Of a stretch of DNA of 5,674 bases, positions 5,298-5,674 are shown piece by piece. The stretch is from NCBI GenBank assembly GCA_007120055.1, contig SKOL01000731.1, forward strand, positions 1 through 5,674, in the 5' to 3' direction. The stretch is from Anaerobacillus sp. GTDB taxonomy: Bacteria > Bacillota > Bacilli > Bacillales_H > Anaerobacillaceae. The translations under genes and the position numbers were made by a program. The notes under the pieces were generated by a model. It saw only the letters and a list, made by a program, of their open reading frames with translations. It was not told the DNA's origin and made no database searches. Each line of letters begins with the position of its first letter. Position 1 is the stretch's first letter.

Positions 5298-5674
5298 TCA
5301 CTCAGTCGCAAACTCAAGCTTTTTCTTGAGCGTTTCTTCACTGTAAATCCAACCGGTGTATGAGCTTAAAATGTTGTACTCATCATCAAGCTTAACAATC
5401 GCCACAAACGGATAATGTCCTTTGCTTCTGTAACGTAAATCGATAAAACGAACTTCATGGTGGTCACCTACTCGAACGACTTCCCATCGGTAAGAAGGAG
5501 AAAACGATAAAAATGCAGCTAAATTCTCGTCTTGCATTGCGGCATTAATAATCGGTTTATTTGGAATAGGTTCAAATGGATAGCTTTCAAAATAATTAAT
5601 TTTCTCACCGACCGCTTGAGCGACATACATCATTTCTGGCGTTCTAATAACGACGTGCCACCTGCGCCATTTAA
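5298..5674 (-). CDS. yfhP: YfhP family membrane-associated metal-dependent hydrolase, C-terminal fragment
   Basis: The minus-strand frame ends at TGA 5300-5298 and stays open to the right edge, so the gene is cut by the window. The visible 124 residues run from KWRRWHVVIRT to KKKLEFATE. An ATG at 5633 is internal, since coding sequence of the same character continues upstream without a ribosome site. The segments LSFSPSYRWEV, VRFIDLRYRSKGHYPFVAIVKLD and SSYTGWIYSEETLKKKL match what I know of the C-terminal tail of Bacillus YfhP, a membrane protein of the YdjM/LexA-binding hydrolase family, about 325 residues in full. The membrane and metal-binding part lies outside the window. In B. subtilis it sits next to mutY in the yfh region, described there as a regulator of its neighbour. 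The assignment rests on family memory and synteny. Confidence 0.85.
   Translation of the reverse strand, partial: KWRRWHVVIRTPEMMYVAQAVGEKINYFESYPFEPIPNKPIINAAMQDENLAAFLSFSPSYRWEVVRVGDHHEVRFIDLRYRSKGHYPFVAIVKLDDEYNILSSYTGWIYSEETLKKKLEFATE

Noticed and set aside
5298..5633. Complete 111-codon gene starting at the ATG at 5633
   Set aside because: The frame stays open through 5672 with coding-like sequence and there is no ribosome site before 5633, so the ATG is internal to a gene cut by the window edge.

Overview
The window looks like chromosomal DNA from a low-GC, endospore-forming Bacillaceae, possibly one of the alkaliphilic Bacillus relatives. The grounds are strong AGGAGG ribosome sites, a small acid-soluble spore protein gene (sspK), and the gene set yfhH - sspK - yfhJ - yfhP, which mirrors the yfh region of Bacillus subtilis. 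No phage or transposase gene is visible.

Layout. (1) 5-1483, plus: a membrane protein with an N-terminal zinc-finger anti-sigma domain, one membrane segment and a large PepSY/YpeB-like extracytoplasmic part, closed by a strong terminator. (2) 1484-2168: a gene-free stretch of almost 700 bases. It holds the terminator, a 52-base tandem repeat array with internal dyads, an inverted copy of part of that repeat, a second array of about 21-base GCATTGA repeats, and a 13-bp dyad that reaches into the ribosome site of the next gene. (3) 2169-3851, plus: an L-lactate permease family transporter with its own terminator. (4) 3955-4284, plus: yfhH. (5) 4796 back to 4440, minus: two very short genes, sspK and a ypzG-like gene, probably one sporulation transcription unit. 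It is followed by a multi-stem structure ending in a U-tract (4429-4320, minus). (6) 4897-5145, plus: yfhJ, divergent from sspK. (7) 5298 to the right edge, minus: the C-terminal part of yfhP, with a terminator it shares convergently with yfhJ.

How it fits together. The yfh part is a spore-former housekeeping neighbourhood: sspK has a sigma-G-type -10 element and yfhJ a sigma-A-type one, facing each other in 100 bases. The lactate permease and the anti-sigma/PepSY gene are separate units bounded by terminators and show no functional link to the yfh genes. The parts least explained by known genes are the two repeat arrays upstream of the permease and the minus-strand structured element after ypzG. 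In the latter, every pair that is imperfect on one strand becomes G-U on the other, which points to a folded minus-strand RNA.
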